Below are positions 1-5,206 of a stretch of DNA of 5,206 nt, in pieces. The notes under the pieces are model-generated. The model made no database searches. It was not told where the DNA came from and worked only from the letters and a program-made list of their open reading frames with translations. Source of the DNA: an uncultured Bacteroidota bacterium (GTDB lineage Bacteria; Bacteroidota; Bacteroidia; Chitinophagales; Chitinophagaceae); contig CAMLEX010000402.1 in NCBI GenBank assembly GCA_946479055.1, positions 1-5,206 on the forward strand. The letters run 5' to 3'. The position numbers and the translations under genes were made by a program. Positions within the stretch are counted from its first letter, which is position 1, and every line of letters begins with the position of its first letter.

Positions 1-1036
1 TTGAATCACCTTCCATCATGGCATGATTGGTTTGCATATGAAGGTTATGAATGATATAAAGAAAATCATTTCCTGTAACGGGTGCATATAGCCTGATATA
101 TTTTTTATAACTGTTTACAGCGTTTTCATTTACCTGGGCTCCTTTTCTATAATCACCGGTGCGCAGGTAAATATGCGAAGGCATATGCACTAAATGTGAA
201 AGGCCTGGTGTCAATTGGCCCAACCTGTCTGCGCTTGGTTTTGCGTTAGCTGCAAATGGAGATGGCTCCATGACGTGGATATAATAATGATTGGCTCCCG
301 GATGATCGGGATAACGGCTCAATAATTTCTCCAATACTTCACGTATAAGTGGTGTCCATGGTTTAGGAGTACCATTTACATTCCACAGATCCCAGGGATG
401 TTGCAACATCAATGCGTCAGCATACAAAGCCGCGATGTTTGCATCATCGGGATATTTTTCATAAGCTTCTTTCATCTTATCAGCATAGCGTTGATTCAGC
501 TTTTCCCTGCTTATGGTTGAATCGGCTGAATAACGAACTTGTTGAGCATCTATAAGAATTTTTTCTTTTGCAGTACCCGTGGTTGATAATTCAACTGCCT
601 TGCCGGTAGCTAGTAAGGCATCGGGCGAAGCGGCATAACCAAGATCATTGATATTAGGTCCATAGGCCAATGCCTGGGCCCAATGTATCATAGCGGAGGT
701 GGAATCAAATTTAGCAGCTTTCTTGAATGAGGCCATTGCCTCAATGATATGGAAACCATAGTAGGTATTGATACCCTGGTTAAAATAGAATTGAGCACTG
801 TCACTAGTTGTGCTGACAGGCCATTTAAGATCACCAGAGCCGGGCATAGGAGGGATATCTGCTTCTTCAATCCATGTTTTTAGTTTGTTCCAGTCGGGAC
901 TGCAACTAATGATGTTTTTTTTGAGGTCCCCGTTTACAAAGGTTGTGGACTCTGTTGTACTGTTTTCATGGAGGCGAAACGCAAGCAGAGCGGCAGCTGC
1001 CATTGCTCCCGGAATAAGAAGCAGCTTCGGTTTCAT
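1..1036 (-). CDS. Partial TPR-like exported protein (N-terminal 345 codons)
   Basis: The reading frame is open from an ATG at 1036 down to the left edge, so the C-terminus is missing. Residues about 5-20 are hydrophobic (LLLIPGAMAAAALLAF) after a short basic start. This suggests a signal peptide or N-terminal membrane anchor; there is no lipobox cysteine at the expected place. Residues about 81-125 (FYFNQGINTYYGFH, then an Ala-rich helix, then AMIHWAQALAYGPNIN) look like a degenerate TPR pair. Later come ANHYYIHVMEPSP (248-260), LSHLVHMPSHIYLRTGDY (279-296) and a His-rich NLHMQTNHAMMEG (331-343). I recall this His-containing pattern from a widespread family of large bacterial TPR-domain proteins of unknown function. 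The conserved His and Met residues could form a metal or active site, but that is only an inference. The gene is divergent from dnaK. The start has an AT-rich upstream with no SD, as is usual in Bacteroidota. Confidence 0.85.
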   Translation of the reverse strand, partial: MKPKLLLIPGAMAAAALLAFRLHENSTTESTTFVNGDLKKNIISCSPDWNKLKTWIEEADIPPMPGSGDLKWPVSTTSDSAQFYFNQGINTYYGFHIIEAMASFKKAAKFDSTSAMIHWAQALAYGPNINDLGYAASPDALLATGKAVELSTTGTAKEKILIDAQQVRYSADSTISREKLNQRYADKMKEAYEKYPDDANIAALYADALMLQHPWDLWNVNGTPKPWTPLIREVLEKLLSRYPDHPGANHYYIHVMEPSPFAANAKPSADRLGQLTPGLSHLVHMPSHIYLRTGDYRKGAQVNENAVNSYKKYIRLYAPVTGNDFLYIIHNLHMQTNHAMMEGDS

Positions 1037-1080
1037 GTTTTTATGATTAAGGTAATAAAAGTTACAACGATTGCCGCAAA

Positions 1081-1108
1081 TTGATACAAAATAAAAATAA
1101 TACGTTTA
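1081..1108 (+). promoter_or_regulatory. Candidate promoter for dnaK
   Basis: TTG at 1081-1083 and TACGTTTA at 1101-1108 are separated by 17 bp. This resembles the Bacteroidota TTG / TAnnTTTG promoter, with a mismatch at the last base and a slightly short spacer. It would give a leader of about 145 nt. A second, E. coli-like arrangement, TTGACT (1203-1208) and TAGAAT (1225-1230) with a 16-bp spacer, lies nearer the gene. I see no CIRCE inverted repeat in the 1037-1259 interval, so HrcA control is not supported. The 223-bp interval must also hold the promoter of the divergent TPR-like gene, for which I see no convincing match. Confidence 0.3.
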
Positions 1109-1259
1109 TAATGAATTCTCCGGAGCCTGGTCCAACTTTTAACCCTGCTTCTTACAATTTGTGTCTGCCATTTTTGCACATTTCTTCCTGACGGCACAAT
1201 GATTGACTATCCAAATACATCTCGTAGAATCGGGATAATTTAACGAACAATTTAATACT

Positions 1260-3167
1260 ATGGGAAAGATAATTGGAATTGACTTAGGAACTACCAATAG
1301 TTGCGTTGCCGTAATGGATGGTAACGAACCAGTAGTGATTGCCAACGATGAGGGACGCCGTACAACCCCGTCAGTAGTGGCTTTTTTGAAAAACGGCGAA
1401 CGTAAAGTGGGTGATCCGGCTAAACGCCAGGCTATCACAAACCCTCATAATACGATTACTTCGGTTAAACGTTTTATGGGTCGCCGCCATGATGAAGTGA
1501 CGGAAGAGATCAGCCACTGGGGTTATAAAGTAGTAAAAGGTGACAATAATACCGTACGTATTGACATAGATGGCCGTTTATATACGCCACAGGAAATTTC
1601 TGCGATGGTGCTTCAAAAAATGAAGAAAACCGCTGAAGATTACCTGGGCCAGGAAGTGACAGAAGCGGTGATTACCGTTCCTGCCTACTTTAATGATGCA
1701 CAGCGCCAGGCTACCAAAGAAGCTGGTGAAATAGCGGGCCTGACAGTACGCCGGATCGTCAACGAACCTACAGCCGCAGCATTAGCTTACGGTTTGGATA
1801 AAGGTGGAAAAGACCATAAGATCGCCGTATTTGACTTAGGTGGTGGTACTTTCGATATATCTGTACTTGAACTGGGTGATGGCGTATTTGAAGTAAAAAG
1901 TACCAACGGTGATACTCACCTGGGTGGTGATGACTTTGATAAAGTGATCATGGATTGGCTGGCAGATGAATTTAAAAAAGATGAAGCGATAGATCTGCGC
2001 AAAGATCCAATGGCTTTACAACGCTTGAAAGAATCTTCTGAAAAAGCAAAGGTGGAATTATCATCTTCTACAGAAACGGAGATCAATCTTCCTTATATCA
2101 CAGCAGTGGATGGTGTGCCCAAGCACTTAGTAAAAAAACTGAGCCGTGCAAAATTTGAGCAGTTGGCTGATTCATTATTTGCCCGTTGTTTAAAACCTTG
2201 CGAAGCTGCTTTGAAGGATGCAGGTATGAACACTTCTGAAATTGAGGAAGTGATATTGGTGGGTGGTAGTACCCGTATACCAAAAGTGCAGGAGATCGTT
2301 GAGAAATTTTTTGGTAAAAAACCAAATAAGGGTGTGAATCCTGATGAGGTAGTTGCTGTTGGCGCTGCAATACAAGGTGCGGTTTTAACGGGCGAAGTAA
2401 AAGATGTGTTGCTGCTGGACGTTACACCACTTTCTTTGGGTATTGAGACCATGGGAAGTGTAATGACTGCATTGATCCCTTCTAATACTACTATACCTAC
2501 CAAGAAATCTGAAACATTCAGTACAGCCAGCGATAACCAACCTGGTGTACAAATACATGTATTGCAGGGCGAACGCTCCATGGCGAAGGATAACAAGAGC
2601 CTTGGGATCTTCAACCTGGATGGTATACCACCGGCACCAAGAGGAGTACCGCAGATAGAAGTAATATTTGATATTGATGCCAACGGGATCTTACATGTTA
2701 CTGCAAAAGATAAAGGAACAGGTAAAGAACAGAAAATACATATCGAAGCAGGTAGTGGCTTAAGCAAAGAAGAAGTGGAAAAAATGAAAGCGGAAGCAAA
2801 AGCCAACGAAGCAACAGATAAAGCTGAACGTGAAAAAGTAGATAAGTTGAATGCTGCAGATAGCCTTGTATTCCAAACTGAAAAACAGTTGAAGGAATAT
2901 GGCGAAAAAATTCCTGCGGAAAAGAAAACAGCCATTGAAACTGCCGCTGCAAAACTGAAAGAAGCTCATAAAGTACAGGATATCGCTGCTATTGATACAT
3001 CAATGGCGGAATTGAATGCAGCATGGACAGCAGCAAGCCAGGATATGTATAATGCTACCCAACAGGAAGGAGCAGCACAGCCAGGCGCCGAACAACCTCA
3101 TACAGATGGTACAGGAACAAAAGCGGACGATAATGTAACGGATGTACCTTATGAGGAAGTGAAGTAA
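1260..3167 (+). CDS. dnaK: Molecular chaperone DnaK (Hsp70)
   Basis: This is a cytosolic ATP-dependent chaperone that binds exposed hydrophobic segments of unfolded proteins. It cycles with a DnaJ co-chaperone and the GrpE exchange factor. Its 635 residues match the usual family length (about 638 in E. coli). The nucleotide-binding domain shows the phosphate-1 loop [10 protein letters not shown] (6-15, including Cys15), the Lys70 region (SVKRFMGRR), the proline-switch segment ITVPAYFND (138-145), [13 protein letters not shown] (168-180), the phosphate-2 motif [11 protein letters not shown] (191-201) and GGSTR (335-339). The interdomain linker [12 protein letters not shown] is at 383-394. The substrate-binding beta domain follows to about residue 500, then the helical lid. 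The tail is a Gln/Ala/Gly-rich disordered stretch ending in DVPYEEVK, as in other bacterial DnaKs. No SD precedes the ATG, and the motif starting at residue 2 fixes the start. No grpE or dnaJ is adjacent and a terminator follows directly, so it is probably transcribed alone. Confidence 0.98.
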   Translation: MGKIIGIDLGTTNSCVAVMDGNEPVVIANDEGRRTTPSVVAFLKNGERKVGDPAKRQAITNPHNTITSVKRFMGRRHDEVTEEISHWGYKVVKGDNNTVRIDIDGRLYTPQEISAMVLQKMKKTAEDYLGQEVTEAVITVPAYFNDAQRQATKEAGEIAGLTVRRIVNEPTAAALAYGLDKGGKDHKIAVFDLGGGTFDISVLELGDGVFEVKSTNGDTHLGGDDFDKVIMDWLADEFKKDEAIDLRKDPMALQRLKESSEKAKVELSSSTETEINLPYITAVDGVPKHLVKKLSRAKFEQLADSLFARCLKPCEAALKDAGMNTSEIEEVILVGGSTRIPKVQEIVEKFFGKKPNKGVNPDEVVAVGAAIQGAVLTGEVKDVLLLDVTPLSLGIETMGSVMTALIPSNTTIPTKKSETFSTASDNQPGVQIHVLQGERSMAKDNKSLGIFNLDGIPPAPRGVPQIEVIFDIDANGILHVTAKDKGTGKEQKIHIEAGSGLSKEEVEKMKAEAKANEATDKAEREKVDKLNAADSLVFQTEKQLKEYGEKIPAEKKTAIETAAAKLKEAHKVQDIAAIDTSMAELNAAWTAASQDMYNATQQEGAAQPGAEQPHTDGTGTKADDNVTDVPYEEVK

Positions 3168-3177
3168 GTCTGAACTG

Positions 3178-3195
3178 GGATTTATAGGATTTATA
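3178..3195 (+). repeat. Tandem 9-bp repeat, GGATTTATA x2
   Basis: Two perfect copies of GGATTTATA lie just after the dnaK stop, followed by a decayed third unit (AGATTAAT). They are preceded by TCTGAACTG. I recall short-period GGATT-type repeats introduced by a TCTGAAC sequence as common intergenic elements in Bacteroidota genomes, but I cannot check that here. The repeat sits between the stop codon and the terminator hairpin, so it lies in the 3' UTR of the dnaK transcript. Confidence 0.6.
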
Positions 3196-3213
3196 AGATT
3201 AATTGGAAATAGA

Positions 3214-3246
3214 GAAGCCCTCACTCAAAGTGAGGGCTTCTTTTAT
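3214..3246 (+). terminator. Intrinsic terminator of dnaK
   Basis: A perfect 12-bp inverted repeat, GAAGCCCTCACT (3214-3225) and AGTGAGGGCTTC (3229-3240), has a CAA loop. It is followed by a T-rich tract (TTTTATTATT). It lies 47 bp after the dnaK stop and is the only strong hairpin in this gap. It should isolate dnaK from the small genes downstream. Confidence 0.9.
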
Positions 3247-3394
3247 TATTACCGGTAAGGCAATAAACATCGGGTACTAGTAAGTATTTTCTTATTTGAA
3301 AAGGATATGGACGCTTTGCAAAGTTTGCAAGACCATCTCACAATAGAAAATTCACCATTCACTAAGGAAAAGCCACACTTCGTTCATTTCAATG

Positions 3395-3424
3395 TTTGCA
3401 AGCCTTTGGGATGTTTTAATTTCA
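3395..3424 (+). promoter_or_regulatory. Weak candidate promoter for the 74-aa gene
   Basis: TTTG at 3395-3398 is followed after 18 bp by TAATTTCA (3417-3424), which matches TAnnTTTG except at the last two bases. It would give a leader of about 60 nt. An alternative pair is TTTG (3295-3298), 21 bp and AAAGTTTG (3320-3327). The same gap holds a 10-bp palindrome CTTTGCAAAG (3314-3323) and two copies of GTTTGCAAG (3323-3331 and 3394-3402), which could be operator-like. A promoter must lie somewhere in 3247-3489 because the terminator before it is strong. Confidence 0.3.
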
Positions 3425-3489
3425 CATCGTCAATTATACGTGGAATGCATTATCAAAAACCACGAACCATTAAACCTTAAAAAAATATT

Positions 3490-3714
3490 ATGAAATGTGA
3501 TGTTATGCCCGGTTTGATACAACTGGAAAAAGAAGAACTGCAGCTACTATGCTGTGAAGTAAAAGAAACTATCGCTAACGATATCGTATTCCCTGAGATA
3601 AAAGAAAAAGACACTTCTTTCGGAATAGCTGATCTTTGGAATATACAGCGAAAAATGAAAACAGCTGGAAGACTTTGGAGTAATAAGCACAGCGCTCTGG
3701 TTATCCGTGGGTAG
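3490..3714 (+). CDS. Small conserved-type protein, paralogue of the next gene (74 aa)
   Basis: I do not recognise a named family. The protein begins MKCDVMPGLIQLE, continues with a predicted amphipathic helix (about 12-31, containing CCEVKET) and a short Pro/charged linker, then SFGIADLWNIQRK (43-55) and a basic C-terminus. It aligns without gaps to the 63-aa protein at 3968-4159 over its first 36 residues (18 identities). The match continues after a two-residue gap through the SFGIxDLWxIxR motif. This paralogy is the main evidence that the gene is real. It also has a C-terminal extension (about 62-74) and two adjacent cysteines (21-22) that the paralogue lacks. There is no signal peptide or membrane segment, so it is probably cytosolic. 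I have an impression of similar LWxIxR small proteins in other Bacteroidota, always hypothetical. The upstream is A-rich with no SD. The ATG at residue 6 is an alternative start, but conservation begins before it. Confidence 0.8.
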   Translation: MKCDVMPGLIQLEKEELQLLCCEVKETIANDIVFPEIKEKDTSFGIADLWNIQRKMKTAGRLWSNKHSALVIRG

Positions 3715-3802
3715 TGTGTTTTAAAAGTTTACGAACTATAAATGCTATGTAACAGGATATTTGTTAAAGCAACCGTAACGTTTATTTTTATTCTCATTTC
3801 GC

Positions 3803-3833
3803 TTTGCCAATCAATCAATTTAGCGTACATTTG
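3803..3833 (+). promoter_or_regulatory. Bacteroidota-type promoter of the 63-aa gene
   Basis: TTTG (3803-3806) and TACATTTG (3826-3833) are separated by 19 bp. This matches the -33 TTG and -7 TAnnTTTG elements of the Bacteroidota primary sigma factor exactly. It is the best promoter in the window. Transcription should begin near 3838-3841, leaving a leader of about 127 nt. The second paralogue can therefore be transcribed independently of the first. I see no terminator between the two genes, so some readthrough is possible. Confidence 0.8.
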
Positions 3834-3839
3834 CACTAT

Positions 3840-3967
3840 CAATTTGAGCATTGTATAGTACTTACAACCGGGTTATAAAGCTTGCCGCTTGCCTCTTCTA
3901 ACGATTCTTAGATATTTTCCCCTCAGTTGCTCAGAATATTTTGTAATTAATTAAAAAGGATATAATC
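3840..3967 (+). promoter_or_regulatory. Long 5' leader of the 63-aa gene
   Basis: This is the predicted untranslated leader between the promoter and the ATG, about twice the length of the coding region's motif core. TGAGCA (3845-3850) can pair with TGCTCA (3928-3933), and adjoining bases extend the helix to about 8 bp with one G-U pair. That would close most of the leader into one structure. Inside is a tandem 7-bp repeat, GCTTGCC (3880-3886 and 3887-3893). I do not recognise a known riboswitch, and I found no convincing leader peptide. Confidence 0.35.
3955..3960 (+). promoter_or_regulatory. SD-like ribosome binding site of the 63-aa gene
   Basis: AAAGGA ends 7 bases before the ATG at 3968, inside an otherwise A/T-rich stretch. 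This is unusual here: the other genes in the window have plain A/T-rich leaders with no SD at a suitable distance. It supports the chosen start and suggests efficient initiation. Confidence 0.5.
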
Positions 3968-4159
3968 ATGAACAGTGATGTTATGCCATCTATTGTACAG
4001 ATGGAGTACGGAGTATTAAAAACTTTGTTAGAAGAAGTAAAAGAAACATTAGCAACAGACGTTAAAATGCCTGAACCAGCAAAACCATCTTTTGGTATTG
4101 TTGATCTGTGGAAGATCCGCAGAAACGCAAAGTCTGCAAGTAGCCGATTTAAAAGATAA
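3968..4159 (+). CDS. Small conserved-type protein, paralogue of the previous gene (63 aa)
   Basis: The function is unknown. The order of parts is MNSDVMPSIVQME, a predicted helix with LLEEVKETLATDV (20-32), a short Pro/Lys linker (PEPAKP), then SFGIVDLWKIRRN (41-53) and a Ser/Arg/Lys tail ending RFKR. The strongly basic end after an acidic N-terminal helix would suit nucleic-acid or ribosome binding, but this is only a guess. It shares about half of its residues with the 74-aa neighbour. DNA identity is visible too: GTGATGTTATGCC at the start and GAAGTAAAAGAAAC in the helix. The pair is therefore a tandem duplication. It has no cysteines and no signal or membrane segment. Its own strong promoter, long leader and SD-like site suggest it is the better expressed copy. 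No plus-strand hairpin with a U-tract follows; the nearest hairpin is the convergent one at 4218-4245. Confidence 0.88.
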   Translation: MNSDVMPSIVQMEYGVLKTLLEEVKETLATDVKMPEPAKPSFGIVDLWKIRRNAKSASSRFKR

Positions 4160-4209
4160 GTAAAATTTTATCTGGCTTCAATTACCTGATATTCTGATAC
4201 CGGGTAACT

Positions 4210-4245
4210 AAAAATAAAATGCCGGTTCAGTGATGAACCGGCATT
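4210..4245 (-). terminator. Intrinsic terminator of the YqaE/Pmp3-like gene
   Basis: A perfect 12-bp stem is formed by AATGCCGGTTCA (4218-4229) and TGAACCGGCATT (4234-4245), with a GTGA loop. Read on the minus strand it is followed by TTTTATTTTT, so it terminates the minus-strand gene that ends 21 bp away. On the plus strand no T-tract follows (GCTATTG), though the hairpin may still help to end the convergent small-protein transcript. Confidence 0.88.
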
Positions 4246-4265
4246 GCTATTGAAGAATGTTTTCA

Positions 4266-4688
4266 TTATTCGTTACCAAGTATCACTATCAGTGCATAGA
4301 TAACTCCGGGCAACCAAAACAGTAATGTCAGCAATAAGCTGATCCAGAATTTAGTGTTTATTTCTCCCTGGTGCAGGTAGACAGCCAATGGTGGAAGTAA
4401 AATTGCAAGAATAACCAGTAACAAGGTGTTGGTACTTGGTTCAGCTCCTGCTTTTTTAGCCGCTTTATATGCTTTCAATTCTTTCTTTGCTTCCTTGATA
4501 CGGGCCTTTCTTTCTTTCTTTGAAAGATTTTTGAATTCATTAACTGCGGACTTTGCGGTTGCAGGATCTGGTTCGCTGGATACCGGCACGGCTGACGTAG
4601 CCGGAACAACTAATGCTGCATAAGAATAGCTGGTAACAGAAGTAGCGGCAATTAAAAATGCCATTGCAAAAAATAGAGCTCTTTTCAT
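4266..4688 (-). CDS. YqaE/Pmp3-family membrane protein with signal peptide and basic helix
   Basis: Residues 1-24 form a signal peptide (basic MKR, hydrophobic core, likely cleavage after YSYA). Residues 25-45 are a low-complexity Ala/Val/Pro/Ser stretch. Residues 46-81 are a Lys/Ala-rich, probably helical segment (KKERKARIKEAKKELKAYK). The C-terminal part (about 86-138) is a Pmp3/YqaE domain with two transmembrane helices (88-106 and 114-136) and the family pattern ILLPPLAVYLHQGE...FWLPGVIYALIVIL. Classic Pmp3 and YqaE proteins are about 50 residues and consist of this domain alone. They are small membrane proteteins linked to membrane potential and salt or stress tolerance in yeast and plants. 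Here an exported N-terminal extension more than doubles the length. I believe this form occurs in other Bacteroidota. The precise role is unknown. The gene is monocistronic, with a terminator directly after it and another separating it from the gene upstream. Confidence 0.92.
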   Translation of the reverse strand: MKRALFFAMAFLIAATSVTSYSYAALVVPATSAVPVSSEPDPATAKSAVNEFKNLSKKERKARIKEAKKELKAYKAAKKAGAEPSTNTLLLVILAILLPPLAVYLHQGEINTKFWISLLLTLLFWLPGVIYALIVILGNE

Positions 4689-4723
4689 TTTAATTGGGTT
4701 TAGGTTTACAATATTTGACTGCC

Positions 4724-4731
4724 TAAAGATA
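4724..4731 (-). promoter_or_regulatory. Candidate -7 element of the YqaE/Pmp3-like gene
   Basis: Read on the minus strand this is TATCTTTA, which matches TAnnTTTG in all but the last base. It lies about 35 bp before the ATG at 4688. I see no clear TTG at the -33 distance, so the call rests on the -7 element and on position. The upstream terminator at 4753-4781 makes a promoter in this gap necessary. Confidence 0.4.
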
Positions 4732-4752
4732 TTTCATTTATAAACTACCATT

Positions 4753-4781
4753 AAAAAAATAACCCCGCTTTTGACGGGGTT
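4753..4781 (-). terminator. Intrinsic terminator of the 51-aa membrane protein gene
   Basis: AACCCCG (4761-4767) and CGGGGTT (4775-4781) form a GC-rich 7-bp stem with a 7-nt loop. On the minus strand the stem is followed by ATTTTTTT (complement of 4753-4760). It lies 25 bp after the stop at 4806 and separates that gene from the YqaE/Pmp3-like gene. The plus-strand side lacks a T-run. Confidence 0.85.
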
Positions 4782-4805
4782 CTTCTAAAAAATATATTTA
4801 TCACA

Positions 4806-4961
4806 TTACATGATGTCCATTGCTTTTACAAAAGCAGTAGTCTGAAACGGAAGTATCAGCGTAAGCCATGGCCAATGACTATAGATAGCAAGAGCCAAAG
4901 CAGCAGTAGCTGCAAAAAATAGCAGCCAGTATATTCCTTTGTACTTCTTTTGTTGTTCCAT
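4806..4961 (-). CDS. Small membrane protein of unknown function (51 aa)
   Basis: The ATG is at 4961 and the TAA at 4806-4808. The protein starts with a polar, basic segment (MEQQKKYKG). A hydrophobic helix follows (about 10-27, IYWLLFFAATAALALAIY), then SHWPW and a second hydrophobic stretch (about 31-45, WLTLILPFQTTAF), ending VKAMDIM. The positively charged N-terminus predicts that it stays in the cytoplasm, giving a one- or two-pass inner-membrane protein. No family name comes to mind. Support for a real gene comes from the protein-like composition, a terminator 25 bp downstream and a good -7 element about 50 bp upstream. The start has no SD, only an A/T-rich leader. It sits next to another small membrane protein gene on the same strand but is transcriptionally separate from it. 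Confidence 0.75.
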   Translation of the reverse strand: MEQQKKYKGIYWLLFFAATAALALAIYSHWPWLTLILPFQTTAFVKAMDIM

Positions 4962-5012
4962 GCGTTTAATTTTTTGGTTTAATTATCCCGCTGCCGCGGA
5001 ACTAAAGTGCTG

Positions 5013-5020
5013 CAAAAATA
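5013..5020 (-). promoter_or_regulatory. -7 element for the 51-aa membrane protein gene
   Basis: Read on the minus strand this is TATTTTTG, an exact match to the Bacteroidota TAnnTTTG element. It would start transcription near 5006, giving a leader of about 45 nt. The -33 position holds a T-run rather than a clear TTG. Confidence 0.5.
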
Positions 5021-5050
5021 GGTAGCGGTGTTTAAATGAAAAAATGAGTT

Positions 5051-5137
5051 TTAAAAAAGCTTTTCAATTTTTTTTCGACGCAACAGGAAAGCTGTTGACA
5101 ATAAAACAGCCCCCAAGAGCAATAATCCATTTGGTCG
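5051..5137 (-). pseudogene. Possible gene remnant: hydrophobic C-terminal tail without a start
   Basis: From 5137 to the TAA at 5051-5053 the minus strand reads RPN, then GLLLLGAVLLSTAFLL, then RRKKIEKLF and stop. This is the typical shape of a C-terminal membrane anchor: a hydrophobic helix followed by a basic tail. The frame has two consecutive TAG codons immediately before it (5138-5143) and contains no ATG. It is either the end of a gene whose body has been lost or interrupted, or a chance pattern. The adjacent inverted repeat at 5154-5189 makes an insertion conceivable. Confidence is low because the fragment is only 28 codons. Confidence 0.25.
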
Positions 5138-5153
5138 CTACTATAAGATGGCA

Positions 5154-5189
5154 CTACCGTCCCGTTAAACTATCAAACAGGGAAGGTAG
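5154..5189. repeat. Imperfect inverted repeat near the right edge
   Basis: CTACCGTCCCGTT (5154-5166) pairs imperfectly with AACAGGGAAGGTAG (5176-5189) around a 9-nt loop. The paired blocks are CTACC/GGTAG, TCCC/GGGA and GTT/AAC. No T-run follows on either strand, so it does not look like a terminator. It could be part of the end of an insertion sequence or an intergenic element continuing past the window. No transposase coding is visible. Confidence 0.4.
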
Positions 5190-5206
5190 TTTGCTAACTT
5201 CTTTGG

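Noticed and set aside
810..1046. Plus-strand 78-codon ORF antisense to the TPR-like gene
   Set aside because: The minus-strand frame has family-like motifs and runs 345 codons; this one is its shadow.
1037..1259. CIRCE operator or riboswitch upstream of dnaK
   Set aside because: I looked for TTAGCACTC-N9-GAGTGCTAA and for strong stems and found neither.
1139..1438. Minus-strand 99-codon ORF overlapping the dnaK start
   Set aside because: Much of it is antisense to the conserved ATPase N-terminus. The rest covers the dnaK upstream region and shows no recognisable motif.
2093..2935. Long minus-strand ORF (280 codons) inside dnaK
   Set aside because: It lies antisense to a fully conserved dnaK, is Ser/Phe/Leu-rich as expected for an antisense frame, and has no context of its own.
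4426..4623. Plus-strand 65-codon ORF antisense to the YqaE/Pmp3-like gene
   Set aside because: Its low-complexity Ala/Phe/Ser composition mirrors the Lys/Ala-rich helix on the other strand.
5044..5206. Plus-strand frame open from ATG 5044 to the window edge (MSFKKAFQFFFDATGKLL...)
   Set aside because: It has no promoter element or SD, a composition unlike a known domain, and overlaps the hydrophobic tail and inverted repeat. An open run of 54 codons can occur by chance. Sequence beyond the edge would settle it.

Overview
The window looks like a chromosomal segment from a member of the Bacteroidota, most likely the Chitinophagaceae or a close relative. Three things suggest this: a Bacteroidota-type DnaK with no SD-like leader, several promoter-like sequences of the TTTG / TAnnTTTG type used by the Bacteroidota primary sigma factor, and small proteins of a Bacteroidota flavour. 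The genus-level guess is an inference, because no 16S or other marker is present. The window reads as ordinary housekeeping and small-protein territory. I found no CRISPR array, complete mobile element, tRNA or rRNA.

Layout. Positions 1-1036 (minus strand) hold the first 345 codons of an exported or membrane-anchored TPR-like protein that runs off the left edge. A 223-bp divergent intergenic region separates it from dnaK (1260-3167, plus), a complete 635-residue Hsp70 chaperone. dnaK appears to be monocistronic, with no grpE or dnaJ beside it, and is followed by a strong intrinsic terminator (stem 3214-3240). Next come two small plus-strand genes, 3490-3714 (74 aa) and 3968-4159 (63 aa). They are clear paralogues sharing an N-terminal DVMP motif, a central EVKET helix and a C-terminal SFGIxDLWxIxR motif. 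The second has a textbook Bacteroidota promoter (3803-3833) and a leader of about 127 nt. Their function is unknown to me.

The right part is on the minus strand. A YqaE/Pmp3-type membrane protein with an added signal peptide and basic helix (4266-4688) and a 51-residue small membrane protein (4806-4961) each have their own terminator hairpin, and each has a candidate promoter. From about 5040 to the end there is no intact gene. There is an 87-bp open fragment encoding a hydrophobic C-terminal-like tail (5051-5137, minus), cut off by two consecutive stop codons, and next to it an imperfect inverted repeat (5154-5189). This could be a gene remnant broken by a mobile element that continues outside the window, but the evidence is thin.

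The genes do not form one pathway. The most interesting part is the duplicated small-protein family downstream of dnaK with its long leader regions.
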